Assembly (NCBI GenBank): GCA_020796225.1
Contig: CM036753.1
Coordinates: 8,264,501-8,328,500 of the forward strand
Source of the DNA: Arion vulgaris
Lineage: Eukaryota; Mollusca; Gastropoda; Stylommatophora; Arionidae
Length of the DNA stretch: 64,000 bases
Reading direction: 5' to 3'
Shown here one piece after another: positions 41,121 through 52,599 of this stretch; within the stretch, counting starts at the first letter, position 1; each line of letters begins with the position of its first letter. The position numbers were made by a program, and so were the translations under genes. The notes beneath the pieces were generated by a model. That model did not search any database. It had not been told where the DNA came from and saw only the letters and a program-made list of their open reading frames with translations.

Positions 41121-42449
41121 ATGTGTAACTCAAGTAATACACTGAACTGTGACTCACTAAACTGAGTTCGTCTGTTACTAAAAACGGCAGAGTAATAGTA
41201 ACTGCCTGATAGATTTACTATACTTTAACTTCATCATAAACATTATCAACGATAAACAACTTACTTAGCTCACCTATAAAATATGAAAATTGTAAAAACA
41301 GTGATTATTCTCTAACAAGCAAGAACGGTAAGCTCAAGTAAACAACCGCACCATTAGGAAAACTAAAAATCTTCCGCAACGTTAAAGAGATCACAGCACG
41401 CCAACAAATAATATACTTTACACATAACAAACAGCTAGAAACATAGCAATGCAAAGTAATTTTCTTAAATTATTGACGTCTGTTGAAGCTAATAGTATTA
41501 TATATGTCTGAATGGGAAACTTAGAACAATAACAACAAACGTAGCAAAGAGTATGAATTATGTTCTATAAAATAGTGCAGTTTTTGCCTAAATTTAACTT
41601 GACCCGACATAAAGTTCATGGCTTCAAGCAGTGATTCTCACGTATTTGAAACATATAAACCATATAGTAAGGAAATTGAAGTCTTATATGTAGTGACAAC
41701 CCCTCTCGTAGCAGTGCAACCACTGACATTGAGTCCAATATACCCATGTGGCATGAAAGTAATCTCTGAAAAACTCTCACATCCAAAGGGGAAGCCAGTA
41801 ATTTGAGTAAAGATCTATAGAAGATGCAGACAATCTTTCACATAATATTAGAACCTAGCCTGAAAAATATAAAGGTGCAGTGGGTTTACCTCACCTATTT
41901 GAGTCATTCAATAAAGTATTTAATTTGCATGCACTAGCTAGTGTAACATAGAATGAGAGAAAGTGGAAAACAGGAGATTGGAAAGAGGTGAAGGACAGAG
42001 GAGTTATCATCATCAAGTAGCTTACCCCTTCAGGAACTTGGTTCCCATGGCAGTAGCTCTGAAAAACTCTATTCTGCGCAGAGAGGAGTATCATTGCATT
42101 ATAAATGTGCAGCGTATATAGTTAACGAGAGGGTTGTGTATGTTTTAACTTCAAGCACACGCCCCCGTACAAATCTGGCGATGCTAGGCTAACAGCAATA
42201 CATAGTGTGTGTTAACAGATCTTCATCAGTAGACTCTTGCTTGGATTTACCCCACTTCATTTGAGATAACAACTGTTCACGGACATAATTCATAAAATCA
42301 TATACACCATAGTGATACCATTTCTGAGACATTTGATATGGTCCTCATGGAAAAAATAAGTGTTGCTGAAGAAACATTTCATCGAGTTCTTCCACTTTGA
42401 TTATAGAATATCCTTCTCTCCCAAGTCCAAACTTATATTTATATGTCCG

Positions 42450-42590
42450 GCAAAACCACGACACTGGGCAACAACCCGTAGCAGTGTGACGACACTGCAA
42501 CAACCGTACATGTAGAATGCAACAAGCCTGGTAGCAGTGTGACGACACTGGCAACAACCCGTAGCAATGTGACGACAAAAGAAGAGACAG
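42450..42590. repeat. ~36-bp tandem array, three to four units
   Basis: Unit core GTAGCAGTGTGACGACACTG plus GCAACAACCC. A single similar unit lies at 9787-9825. Confidence 0.8.
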
Positions 42591-42699
42591 CATCGTTGGG
42601 ATCGTAAAAAAAAGTTTGAAAACCCGCTTGAACTTTGTTGCAATGTAAAACGTTTGAAATATTTACAAACATAATAATAATAATTCCTCTCGTACCGTT

Positions 42700-42985
42700 A
42701 TACGTTACATAGGGCCTGCAAGTAATTTCTCCATACCGCTCTATCCTGGGCAACTCGCTCAATCTCCTCCATGGAACTGAGACCGATATTTCCTGCCTCT
42801 CTCAGCAAAGTTCGCTTCAGGGTCTCCTTAGGTCGTCCTCTCTTTCTTGAACCCTTTGCATCCCACGTCAATGCCTGCTTTGATATTCGTTGATCATTTC
42901 TCCTCAAGGTGTGCCCAACATATCTCCATCTTCTCTTTCTTACAACAGTTGTCACTAGTGGTTGACCAGACATGTCTCTGATTTC
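42700..42985 (-). mobile_element. LINE 3' end, family L7
   Basis: Encodes RKRRWRYVGHTLRRND, KRGRPKETLKRTLLRE and RVAQDRAVWRNYLQALCNV and a stop. Related pieces are at 2100-2216 (-), 46010-46290 (+) and 49690-50150 (+). Confidence 0.82.
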
Positions 42986-43429
42986 ATCACTTCACAAACA
43001 TGCTGCAAATAATATTAGCATGGTTGAGGACATTAATAAGAGATAACTTCTACTCTCTGCGTCTTGTGAACAAATTAGTATACTTTCATGCAGGTTACTC
43101 TCACACACTCTCAGTTTATTTTAGAGTGCATTGGCGTATCCATAAAGCTAGTGTACCAGTATGTAGGTAAATAATTAAAATGCTGAATCATGTCAACTAA
43201 AAACTTGAAAGTTGACAAAACCACATACAGTCTGTTATGTTTTTGACTTGGCTACCCTTCATGTTCATGAAGGTTCGATTTCAATCCACAGGAATGATAA
43301 AATAGTTTCAACATTTTCTTCTAACTTAGCAGCGTACTTTACATTTGTACGATAGATTGCTATATTTCGGAGACGACGTTCAGAAAGATTTCTGATAAAT
43401 GCCAATTGGTCATGAACACTGCCCAAAAC

Positions 43430-44250
43430 TAAGCTTTGAACACATACATATCTTGGACTGAAGCATGCCGACTTAAACGCTTTGGAACACATACATATCT
43501 TGGTGAACAATACAAAGTAACAGCATGACACCAAGACAACTTAAACGCTTTGAAACACATACATATCTTGGTGAACAATACAAAGTAACAGCATGACACC
43601 AAGACAACTTAAACGCTTTGAACACATACTATCTTGGTGAACAATCAGAGTAACAGCATGACATCCATGAGACAACTTACAACCTTTGAACACATACATA
43701 TCTTGGGAACAATACAAGAGTAAATACTGACACCAAGACAAGCCTGGTAACGGCTCGTAATGAAAAGACACTCACCTTAAGCATTCTAAGGGACTAGTAA
43801 CGCTGACCTAGGACAGCTAACCTGTAATAACATACATCCAGAAATACAGAGTAATGCAAAGACAACTAAAAACATATTGTGACAATACAGAAACATGCCA
43901 GAAACTTAGCTCATATCTGAATAGGAAACATGACACCAGACAACAACTGACACAAATATCTTGTGACTATAACACATGACAAGACAAACGAAACTCAATC
44001 TTGGGAACAATCAGTAACACAAAGACAACAACTTGACACATACATCTGGAAATAAGTCAGACCCAGACAACAACGAACACATATCTTGTGAACAAAGTAA
44101 CAGCATGACCAGAAACAACTAAACACAATCTTGGAAAATCAGGTAACACGCACAGACAAAAACTAACATCATATCTTGGGAACAACGTAACAGCATGACA
44201 CGAAACAACGACCATAAATATCTTTAAAATACAGAGAACACATCAATCAC
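43430..44250. repeat. ~75-bp tandem array with heavy small-indel noise
   Basis: Clear units at 43430-43620 (AACACATACATATCTTGGTG, AACAATACAAAGTAACAGCA, TGACACCAAGACAACTTAAA) lose bases progressively to the right, but the same word order continues to 44250. Confidence 0.85.
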
Positions 44251-44307
44251 ATATGATTTATTTTCACAGTAATTCGCTGTCCTGATGCTCGTCAATGGAG
44301 TCTACGC

Positions 44308-44515
44308 CGTGTGGTGCGGGGTCCGGATGTAAGAAACCATGACTGATGTCAGAGGCGATGGACTGGACTGTAAATAAGATCGAATGGATGTGCTTGTCTA
44401 CTTGTATGCGCACAACTGGCACAACATACAATCGCACTTAGGCTCAGATCATATATAAATCACACAGAGTGGTTAACAAGTGGTTGATATGGAGCTTTCG
44501 AAGAAGAAGCTTATC
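44308..44515 (+). mobile_element. SINE family B, copy B6, with many small deletions
   Basis: Recognisable from GTGTGGTGCGGGG to TTCGAAGAAGAAG, but several single-base and short deletions disrupt the core. This may reflect local sequence quality. Confidence 0.7.
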
Positions 44516-44764
44516 CACAAAGCTTGTTCTAACTTGAATACTAAATTTTCTGCATCAAACATATATCTATATCCTCTTCGTGTTCCGTTTGACAGATACG
44601 GTTTCCACAAGAGATTTCAATTATTACAGTTCTGCTGTCTTTCTACTAATTGTTTCCCACGTCAGGCCACAATCTTTCAACTCTATTTCTACAGTTCACC
44701 GCCTTGACGACAAAAGAATAAAAAGAAGAAGACCACCTTGTTTTCTTTCTACGTCTACTCTAGA

Positions 44765-44900
44765 CCTTTTCCTCCACTTTTTATTTACTAGGTAGCTTCT
44801 TAGACCCTACCTCAGACGTCTCTTACGACATGTCTTGTGTGTCGCATTGTTACTAATCTTTGCTTCCTTGGGGACCCTGGCGAACACACAGGTGATATAT
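44765..44900 (-). mobile_element. SINE family B head fragment, copy B7
   Basis: Antisense head and core (TTTTTATTTACTAGG, CTCTTACGACATG, TTTGCTTCC). Confidence 0.7.
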
Positions 44901-44904
44901 GTTT

Positions 44905-45465
44905 ACTATATGTTTACTATATGTTTACTATATGTTTGCTATATGTTTACTATAATCTACATTATATATTTACTAGCATCTACATAATGTTTTTACCATC
45001 AACTACATTATTTTTCTTCCAACATCAACATTTATATTATATCTCCACACTTGCAAAAAAGCATATCGTGCAATCTGTTAGATATGCCATCTAAGTTACT
45101 CAGGTAATCGTTTTATCAAGGCCAGCGTAGTCTCGTTACGCTTTACTAACGATCTCTACCAACGTCATATGGGACGGTTGACTAGAGAGAGCGATCATAA
45201 ATCGCAGATACACAAAAGTCGAGCAATCAAACTAACGGACTCCAAAATCTGTTATACGTTTTCGAAGATTATAAAAACAGCAGCGTGAATAAACTCACAT
45301 TCTCCACAAATAGTTCATTTTTATTTGTGTATGCTTGTTGGTCTACGCACCTTTACACAAACAAGCTAACATCCATCTTTACTACGACTCAGTACTATCA
45401 GCATATCAAGTGTAGTCAACCTGCTCAACCTGTTCTCTTCTCTGGAAATCTATGTAGGAATAAAA
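44905..45465. other. Unassigned sequence
   Basis: Short ATATGTTTACT direct repeats near 44895-44955, otherwise nothing recognised. Confidence 0.5.
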
Positions 45466-45469
45466 AAAT

Positions 45470-45826
45470 TTCTAATGAATTTTACACGTGCAGTGGCTTT
45501 CCAGCCTGCTCTTTTCGATTTTGAACTGCTAAGGGTTATTCTACGTGCTCAAATTGAACACAGGACCTACGTTTTATTGTCCGTCTCCGATAGGACTAGG
45601 AGCACGATCTCACTTACACTGAGATCAGGGATCTCTGAAAAAAATTCCTGCACAAATACATTCAGCATCTTATCTTCAAAATTACATCGGGACACTCCCG
45701 GTGCTACGGAGTTCGTGTACTGCAGCTGAGATCTTCCTGTGTAAGAAAGAGATCGGAACACATATGGTTACTTACCGAAGTTCAATGATGCTGGTCATAT
45801 CAATCAATCAATCAATCAATTTCTTT
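45470..45826. mobile_element. Family C repeat with inverted 5' half
   Basis: The first part (to ~45650) is antisense to the C copy at 18045, while the rest (from ~45650: CAAAATTACATCGGG, TGCTACGGAGTTCGTG, TAAGAAAGAGATCGG, ending (ATCA)n) is sense. A 5' inversion. Confidence 0.75.
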
Positions 45827-46009
45827 GCTAGGTTTGCTGGAGGACCAGACGACAGTGCACGAGTTCCGTAGCACCTGTTGAAACTCATTGGAAATGTTAC
45901 AACTAATATAGAATTTAAAAAAAGGATGACTTCCTCTTAGTAAGGAAGGGGTAGATCACTAAAGAAGATTGAAAGAAATATTTAATAATAATAATAATTA
46001 TAATAATAT

Positions 46010-46290
46010 AATAAGAACCATAATCCGCTAAAATAATGAACATAAAATAAGATTTCAGAAGAAATGATGAAATCAAAGAAATGTCTCATCAACCACGAGT
46101 AGCAACTGTTATAAGAGAAAATGGAATTATGCTGGGCATATTCTGAGAAGAAATGATCAAAGAATCACAAAGCAGGTATTGAAGTGAGAGGCAAAGAGTT
46201 CCAGAACAGAAAAGAAACACTATGAAAGCCACGAAATGAGCTTGTCAGAGATGAGTTACTTTGACTAAACGACGACGCCGGACAAAGTAG
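46010..46290 (+). mobile_element. Degraded LINE L7 fragment
   Basis: Shares AATGAACATAAAAT, GAAATGATGAAATCA and GCAGGTATTGAAGTG with the copy at 49690-50150. Confidence 0.55.
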
Positions 46291-46317
46291 TTTTAATTGA
46301 CATTACTAGCTAGTTAT

Positions 46318-47425
46318 TTAGTTTGTTCATTTCGTGCCAAAGGCGGCACATAGGGAAGAGGTTTTAGATCTCCATGTGATGCGGTTCTTTGCTAGTAGTT
46401 GGAGATCTTGTATGGTTTTACATCCCAATAGTTTACTTTCTTGTTGGATGGTTCTTCGAAGAGTGGTCTTTGGTCTTCCCGTTTTCTTTTCCCAACTGGT
46501 GACCACATAAAGACTTGTCGATTTAGTCTCTTTTCGTCTGATCTAAGAACATGACCTAAATATTTCCACCTTCGTTTTCTATCTTATCTTATCTTAACCA
46601 CATTTGCCGTGAAGCGGCGTGGGAGAGTTAGTTTCCTATCTTGTGCCAGGTGTGTTGCGCTTGACGTTGTCAGTCCATGCTTTCGCAGGACTCTGAGATG
46701 TTATCTATCCATCTTGTTCTTGGCCTGCCTCGTGCTCTGCGCCCTGAGTGTCGATTATTATAGGCACGTGATGGTAGTAAATGTGGTTCCATTCTCATTA
46801 AATGGCCGAACCACTTGAATCTTTGCTTCTCGATGTACTGTATGCATGGTATAGTACCAACGATGCTTCTGATATTCTCGTTTCTCACTCTATCTCGCCT
46901 TGTAACGTTGACAGCTTTTCGTAGACATCTCATTTCACATGTTGTAATCTTTCTTTCTTGTGTCTTAGTCAGGGGCCATGTTTGGCACTGATAGCAGAGA
47001 GTTGGAATAAATATGCAGTTTATCAGTTGTCGTTTGACTGCCATGTTAATGCTTGGATGTTTTAATAGTGGTGACAGTTGGTATGTCACTGCATTTGCCT
47101 TCTCGCATCTAGTCTCGATTTCTCTGTTCATCTTTCCATCTGCTGTGAATATACTCCGAGATATTTGAATTCTGGAGTCTGTTGTATTTTGACATTATTC
47201 ACGTGTATATTTAGTTGACCTGTTGACTACTTATTGTCATGACTTCCGTTTTGGAGGTGTTAATTTTCATGTCATATTTTTCGCATGTGGCTTGCAGGGC
47301 ATTTATGTGTTGTTGAAGTTTGTGTTCGTTCCACCTTCGTTTCCATATAATATTTGATATGGGTTGTTGGTGTGTTCTATCTCTCACTGTGTTGTTAGAA
47401 AGAAATCACTCCATTTTACAATTTT
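46318..47425 (-). mobile_element. LINE family L2 copy split by an L1 insertion
   Basis: The two parts, 46318-46577 and 47329-47425, match the copy at 6278-6946 (VKWSDF...NNTVRDRTHQQPVSN on the right, RRWKYLGHVLRSDE... on the left). Joining across the inserted L1 element restores continuity apart from the duplicated 14 bp. Confidence 0.85.
46578..47328 (-). mobile_element. LINE remnant, family L1, nested in an L2 copy
   Basis: Its longest frame (47131-46670) reads MNREIETRCEKANAVTYQL ... FKWFGHLMRM ... RARGRPRTRW. The 3' tail is a short (AAGAT)n run. It is bounded by a 14-bp target-site duplication, TTCCACCTTCGTTT, at 46564-46577 and 47329-47342, and it interrupts an L2-family LINE. Confidence 0.88.
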
Positions 47426-47439
47426 ACCATTTTACTAGC

Positions 47440-47718
47440 TAGCAGCTGAATGTTAAAGACAATTGGCTGATAAGCAATAAACTATACAGAAAAATTAGAT
47501 ACTTTGGCCACATCAAGCGTAACGATGACCTGGAGAGAACAATATTAGAGGGCAAGGTCCCGGGACGCAGAGGCAGACCAATAAGAAGACAGCTACAAGA
47601 TATTAAAGAAACCATGAATATGACCATCGACGAAGTGGGTGAACTGACTAGAGACAGAGTTAATTTCAGATGCGTTGCAAAGAGAACAACGTCCTATAAA
47701 GAATACGTACCTTGATGA
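47440..47718 (+). mobile_element. LINE 3' end, family L3
   Basis: Matches the uninterrupted form of the L3 tail at 9955-10812 (GGCTGATAA, CTGGAGAGAACAATATTAGA, ATGAATATGACCATCGAC) and ends in the same TTGATGATGATGA. Confidence 0.8.
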
Positions 47719-47952
47719 TGATGAGCTAGTATCTGTTCTAGGATATAACCTTTACATGCTGACCAGGAAAATTGCATAAGTCCAGGTATTCTGAAATCTT
47801 GTTTTCTTGTTTTACGAAGAAATATCATACTGTACTCAACTGCACGTATTCTGCTGCCTACACACATGTGTGACTTCCCTGTTCGAACCCTTCTACTTTG
47901 TCATACTGCAGGGTTACTGCCTGTTTTCAGGGTCGCCCCAAGGAGGTGAAGT

Positions 47953-48219
47953 CGCCTGTGTGTTGCCGAGGTCCACAAGAGGAGCAAAGAATAGTAACAC
48001 TGCCACCTACAAGGCATATCATAAGAGGCGACTGAGGTAGGGATCTAGGAAAGCTACCCTAGTTTTAAAAAAAAGCGTCGTAGAAATCGGATGTGCTAGC
48101 CTACTCGTAGGCACATAACTGGCACAACGTACAATCGCTCTTATGCTCAGATCCCATACGTATCACATAGAGTGGTTTAACAAGTGCTCGATATGGAGCC
48201 TTCGAAGAAGAAGAAGGGT
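47953..48219 (+). mobile_element. SINE family B, copy B8
   Basis: Probable duplication GTGAAGT at 47946-47952 and 48220-48226. Full-length copy. Confidence 0.82.
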
Positions 48220-48529
48220 GTGAAGTAGGATCTTGATCAGGATTGGATAACCGAGTATGGCTCTGAATGAACATCGTATTCACTGCGATTATATCCCCTT
48301 GTACCAAATCTAGACTTGGCGTGAGAGTCATTGCTGCCCAAAAAAATCTGACATAAACTGTGGCTGGAAATCCCTAGTCTTGGAAGCAAAAGTACTACTA
48401 TGTCATTGTGGCTATTCTCTTCTTTTTCGCGTTTGTTCTTATTAACTAATTTAACCACTCATTGTGATCCGTGTGATTTGCACCGGGATTGTGAGTACGT
48501 TGCTTCCCTTTTCTTAAACACATACGTGT

Positions 48530-48672
48530 ACCTCTGAAGTCGGAGATGTCCTGCGTGCATGGCGAGGGACACCAATAAACGGTAGCAGGCTTTCACGCAC
48601 AAAGCATTCAGAAGCACCATACCAGGTGCCATGGCTACGCCTGAATTCATAGCGGGCGAACGCACAAGAAGA
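48530..48672 (+). mobile_element. Family H repeat (SINE-like), best copy
   Basis: Contains CTCTGAAGTCGGAG, ATGGCGAGGGACACCAATAA, GGTGCCATGGCTACGCC and TGAATTCATAGCGGGCGAAC, ending near CACAAGAAGAA. Shares its first block with family F. Confidence 0.7.
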
Positions 48673-48815
48673 AACACATGTGATATGTGAGAAACACATA
48701 CGTGATATGTAGAGAAACACATACGTGATATGTAGGAAACACATACGTATATGTGAAAACACATCGTGATAGAAAACACATACGTATATTAAGAAACACA
48801 TACGTGATATGTGGA
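48672..48815. repeat. ~21-bp tandem array, irregular
   Basis: Unit GAAACACATACGTGATATGTA, about seven copies, several with missing bases. Confidence 0.88.
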
Positions 48816-48819
48816 CAGT

Positions 48820-49250
48820 TATATTGTTTCTGTTTCTGCTGCTTTCAGTATAAAGTGTTAGCACATATGTGTATGTAAGCAGGAACACATATATATGTGT
48901 TTATGTATGCAAGCATATTTGCATGTATGTAAAAATGCATAAGTAAATGCAATCATACATTTAGAATCAATTTATTCTATAGTTTATTCTCGATTCGTAG
49001 GAAACTTCTGACCTGAGAATTAAAGTCCACTTGCCCTGCTTGCCGTCACGCAGTGTGCAGGTTAGGTTTATAATTGAAACCACGAAATCAAATTTACCAT
49101 AAATAACTCAGATATTTAAATACTTTCAATACGTGTACGATATACAGAGCAGCTCATCTATCTAGATAACAATTTTGATTGCACGGGAGATACTAACAAG
49201 AAGAGACAAGAAATAATGCTACGAATTGTCAAAGAAACATCAGCTTTACA
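48820..49250. other. Unassigned sequence
   Basis: ATGTATGCA-type runs at 48850-48960, otherwise nothing recognised. Confidence 0.5.
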
Positions 49251-49260
49251 AAATCTAAAT

Positions 49261-49353
49261 CATAGATTCCCAAACTTTTTCGGTCCACGGCCCACTTTTC
49301 ACGACAGAAACTTTGATCGCCCTCCATATTATAACAGTTTGTCAACGCCCCCA

Positions 49354-49385
<32 letters not shown>

Positions 49386-49657
49386 CTTTATTTTCACTTT
49401 GACATAGAAAATATATATATATTTCTGTCATACATGGTCAATTTTCAAATGATTATATACATGAAATAGAAAATTGATGGAAAAAATGGATCGTGTAAGA
49501 TGGGCATAAGATGAATTAAAATGCAGAATTCAAATTTTTAACGATTATTCAAAAGAAAATCAAGAAAAAAACTCCCCCAAATCCTTCTGAACCCATCATC
49601 GCCCCTGGAAGGCTCAGCGCCCACAGGGGGCGGTACCGCCCACTTTGGGAAACGCTG
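49261..49657. mobile_element. hAT-type non-autonomous element
   Basis: Terminal inverted repeats CATAGATTCCCAAA and CAGCGTTTCCCAAA (antisense at right), with a perfect 8-bp duplication ATCTAAAT (49253-49260, 49658-49665). 8-bp duplications and CA-G-TTCCCAAA ends are hAT hallmarks. Confidence 0.82.
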
Positions 49658-49689
49658 ATCTAAATGAAACACAGAGATCCAAATTATGT

Positions 49690-50150
49690 AGTTTGAAAGT
49701 TAAATTATGAATTTTAAATTCCGATTTAGTATCAGTTCTAATATATGATAGCGAGAGTTGGAAAATGACTAAAGCTATAGAAAATAAGTTGATTGCATTT
49801 GGAAATGGATGTCTGCGAAAAATAATGAACATAAAATGGGACCAATTCAAGAAAAGTAATGAAATCAGAGAAATATTTGGCGTCAACCACTAGTAACAAC
49901 TTTTATATGAAAGAAAAGATGACGGAATATTAGTGCTGCTCTGAGAAGAAAAGAACAAAGCAGGTATTGAAGTGGGATGCAAAGAGTTCAAGACAGAAAG
50001 GACGCCTTGGGGAACCCAGAAACGAACTTTATTGAGAGAGATGGGAAGTATGGGACTCAATTCATTGAACAGATTGAAAAAAGTTGTCGAAGATAGAGCG
50101 GTACATAGAAATTGCTTGCAGGCGCTATGTAACGTTAAACGCTGAGAGAA
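49690..50150 (+). mobile_element. LINE fragment, family L7
   Basis: Broken frames read LIYDSESWKMTK, NGCLRKIMNIKWDQF and, at the end, a 'LQALCNVKR' tail as in 42700-42985. It begins right after a hAT-type element. Confidence 0.65.
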
Positions 50151-50339
50151 GAATACTATAATTATCTATAAGATATATTATGTAATATTGATTCTAATTT
50201 AAAAATGCAAATCTCATTAAATTGAAATATAAAACTAATAAAGAAAATATAACTGTTTGTTTTAGGCGATGTAGTGACTCGGTTATTTAAAGAAGAATAA
50301 GCATAGCCTTACAAAAAATTAAACAACTAAAAACGGTAT

Positions 50340-51030
50340 GGAACGGAACTGATAAGAAAACAAAGATCAGAATACTAAGAGCATGCATATTCCCAGTGGC
50401 AACGTATAGGCGTGAAGCATGGACATTTAACAAGGCAGTGGTAAAACACAACGACAGGTGGAACAAGGTATAGGAGCATAAAGTGACGATGGATAGGACA
50501 CACACTGAGGAAACCCCTAACAGCATCACAAGACAGGCTTTCCGATGGAACCCCCAAGACACTAGAGGTAGGGGAAGACCCATGAACACATGGAGACAGG
50601 AGTTGAAGACTGAATACAAGAAAATGGGGAGAAAGTGGAGATATCTGGAAAGAATGGTCTTGGATAGGCGGGCTTGGAAGGCCTTGGTTGTGGACCTATG
50701 CTTCCCTAGGGGCGAATAGTGAAAAAGAAGGGGACAAATATGTATGCGCTATTTGAATATTAGTGTTACAGAAGAGTCCTCCATATATCATGGACAGAGA
50801 AGAGAACAAATAGATCTATCCAGAAAGAACTCAAAAATCAAAGAAAACTGGCTGATGCTACAGATAACAAAGAGAAAATTGAGATATTTTGGACATATAA
50901 AAAGACATGAAGGGCTGGAGACCATCATGGAAGGAGGCATACCGGCAAAGAGGAGAAAAGAAAGACCACGGAGAAGGTGGATTCAGAATGTAACTTATGG
51001 TTTGAACATGACAGTTGTAGAGACAGGACA
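50340..51030 (+). mobile_element. LINE family L5 copy interrupted near 50450-50735
   Basis: Left part (to ~50450) reads EAWTFNKAV. The right part (from ~50735) reads ISVTEESSIYHGQRREQ, LRYFGHIKRHEGLE and RPRRRWIQNV. Compared with 29110-29450, the two halves are contiguous in the uninterrupted copy. No clean duplication was found at the insertion edges. Confidence 0.75.
50450..50735 (+). mobile_element. LINE 3' end, family L6, inside L5
   Basis: Encodes SITRQAFRWNPQ, RGRGRPMNTWRQEL and MVLDRRAWKALVVDLC, then a stop near 50719. This is a typical LINE C-terminal tail from a family distinct from its host. Confidence 0.75.
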
Positions 51031-51109
51031 TCTGGACTATGAGAGAGATACATTTCGATGGACTGTTGGGGTGGTAAAGTTCTGCCCAGGACAAGCTATT
51101 TGATCCTTC

Positions 51110-51640
51110 CTTTCTTCCTTTCGTTCGCTTGAAATTTGTCTATATATTCAATGCTGTCTCTTGTTTGAACTTCACTGTCTTTTATAGCTCACACAGAGGT
51201 CCGTGTAGTTTTCTGTCGAGTGTTGTTTCGTTAGGCCAGTGAGTTTGCCTCAGTTTATCATATTCGGGGTAGTCTTGAAGTATGTGCTCTGCAATCTGGT
51301 GTACTTGTCCACATGTACACATGTCTGAATTGTCAATCTTGAATTTTGTATACATGTGGCTGTGGAACCGATTGTGTCCTGTTCTAAGGCGCAGAATGAC
51401 AACTTGTTCTAATCTGCTCATATTATACTAATCATATTGTGTTGGTATTTGTGGTTTCTCATTGATTTAATCATCCTTTTCTTTTGGTGGTAGGTAACTG
51501 ACACATCCGGTTGCTCTCCTGCAGCACCTTTCTTGGCCAATCGGTCTGCTGTTTAATTTCCTGGTATTCCACAGTGAGAGTGTATCCACTGCAAGACGAC
51601 CCTGCGCTGCTTGGACAATTTAGACAGTAGGGTCTGTAGA
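51110..51640 (-). mobile_element. RNase H-type LINE 3' end
   Basis: Encodes VVILRLRTGHNRFHSHMYTK, CTCGQVHQIAEHILQDYP and HWPNETTLDRKLHGPLCEL and a stop. The 3' terminus reads AAGCGAACGAAAGGAAG. The last 100 bases recur at 4485-4585 (+) and 12285-12395 (-). Confidence 0.8.
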
Positions 51641-52024
51641 CCTTGCAATTTTCTGGACTGGAGTGCTTGGAGTGCTGATTTAAGCTATTTGATGATAACA
51701 GTTATTTACATGGCATTGCTATTAAATGACCTGGCTATTTATTTACCTAGTTATTTACGTGACCTGGTATTAACGTGATCTGGTTATTAACTTAATAAGT
51801 TAATAAGATATAAAAGACAGGAAACAAAAGCAAGAAAACGTGATTTAATCAAATTAAATTAACCTAGAAAGATGTATGCACTGTCAAGAGGCGAAGAACC
51901 CTGGCTCTGAAACAATCTTAAGTGTGATGAAAAAGAGAATCTATGCTGATATCAGGCAAAAAAAAAGCTGTGCGTGTTGGGGAAGAAAGTGGATTATTAT
52001 GTAGAAGAGATATATAGTGCCAGT

Positions 52025-52165
52025 GAAATATATATATAAAATATATATATAATATATATATATAATATAGAGAGAGATGGATAGAAGGAACGAGAGAGAG
52101 AGAGAGAGAGAGATGCAGAGAGAGATGCAGAGATACAGAGAGAGAGAAAGAGAGGCAGAAATCAC
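52025..52165. repeat. (TA)n then (GA)n tract
   Basis: TATATA-rich run to about 52066, then GAGAGA-rich sequence to 52155. Confidence 0.92.
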
Positions 52166-52181
52166 TATAGAAAAATTATAT

Positions 52182-52540
52182 TTAAATGATTGATTGGTTG
52201 ATTGATAGAACCAATCATTGCACTTCGTTGAAAAGCCATGTATTATCCGATCTCTTTCTTACACAGGAATATCTCAGAGGCAGTACATGAACTCCGTAGC
52301 TCCGGCGAGAGTTCCAGGTGCAATTTTTAATATGGTACAATTTTTTGTTGGAATTTTATTTTAATAATTTTAAAGAAATGTTGTTCAGCCAGCCTTGTCT
52401 TACCCATTTTCAACTGCCAAAGATTCTTTAACATGCTAAACTTGAATACGGGTCATACGTTTTATCATCCGTCTTCGTCCTTCGATAAGACTAGAAACAT
52501 AATCTCACCTACACTGAGATCAGGATTTCTGTACACCCCC
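52182..52540 (-). mobile_element. Family C repeat, antisense copy
   Basis: Runs from TGATTGATTGGTTGATTGAT through CTTTCTTACACAGGAA and ATGAACTCCGTAGC to CTACACTGAGATCAGGA, all in the reverse order and strand of 18045-18705. Confidence 0.75.
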
Positions 52541-52599
52541 TTCCCACACTTACCCCACACAGGAAGCGAACCAAATACAGTTGGAAAGAGAGGCCAGCA

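Larger units (their letters stand above)
39960..42440. other. Mostly unassigned AT-rich sequence
   Basis: Apart from repeat M and an AGT microsatellite, I see no supported gene. A 62-codon frame at 41618-41806 has no recognised domain. Confidence 0.5.

Noticed and set aside
41618..41806. 62-codon open frame starting MASSSDSHVF
   Set aside because: CAGTGATTCTCA just after its start resembles a hAT end; no coding support.
42345..42762. Overlapping Cys/His-rich open frames
   Set aside because: They arise from the ~36-bp tandem array and the adjoining LINE tail.
48459..48888. Two overlapping frames of 106 and 124 codons
   Set aside because: They run through family H and the 21-bp array on the antisense strand.
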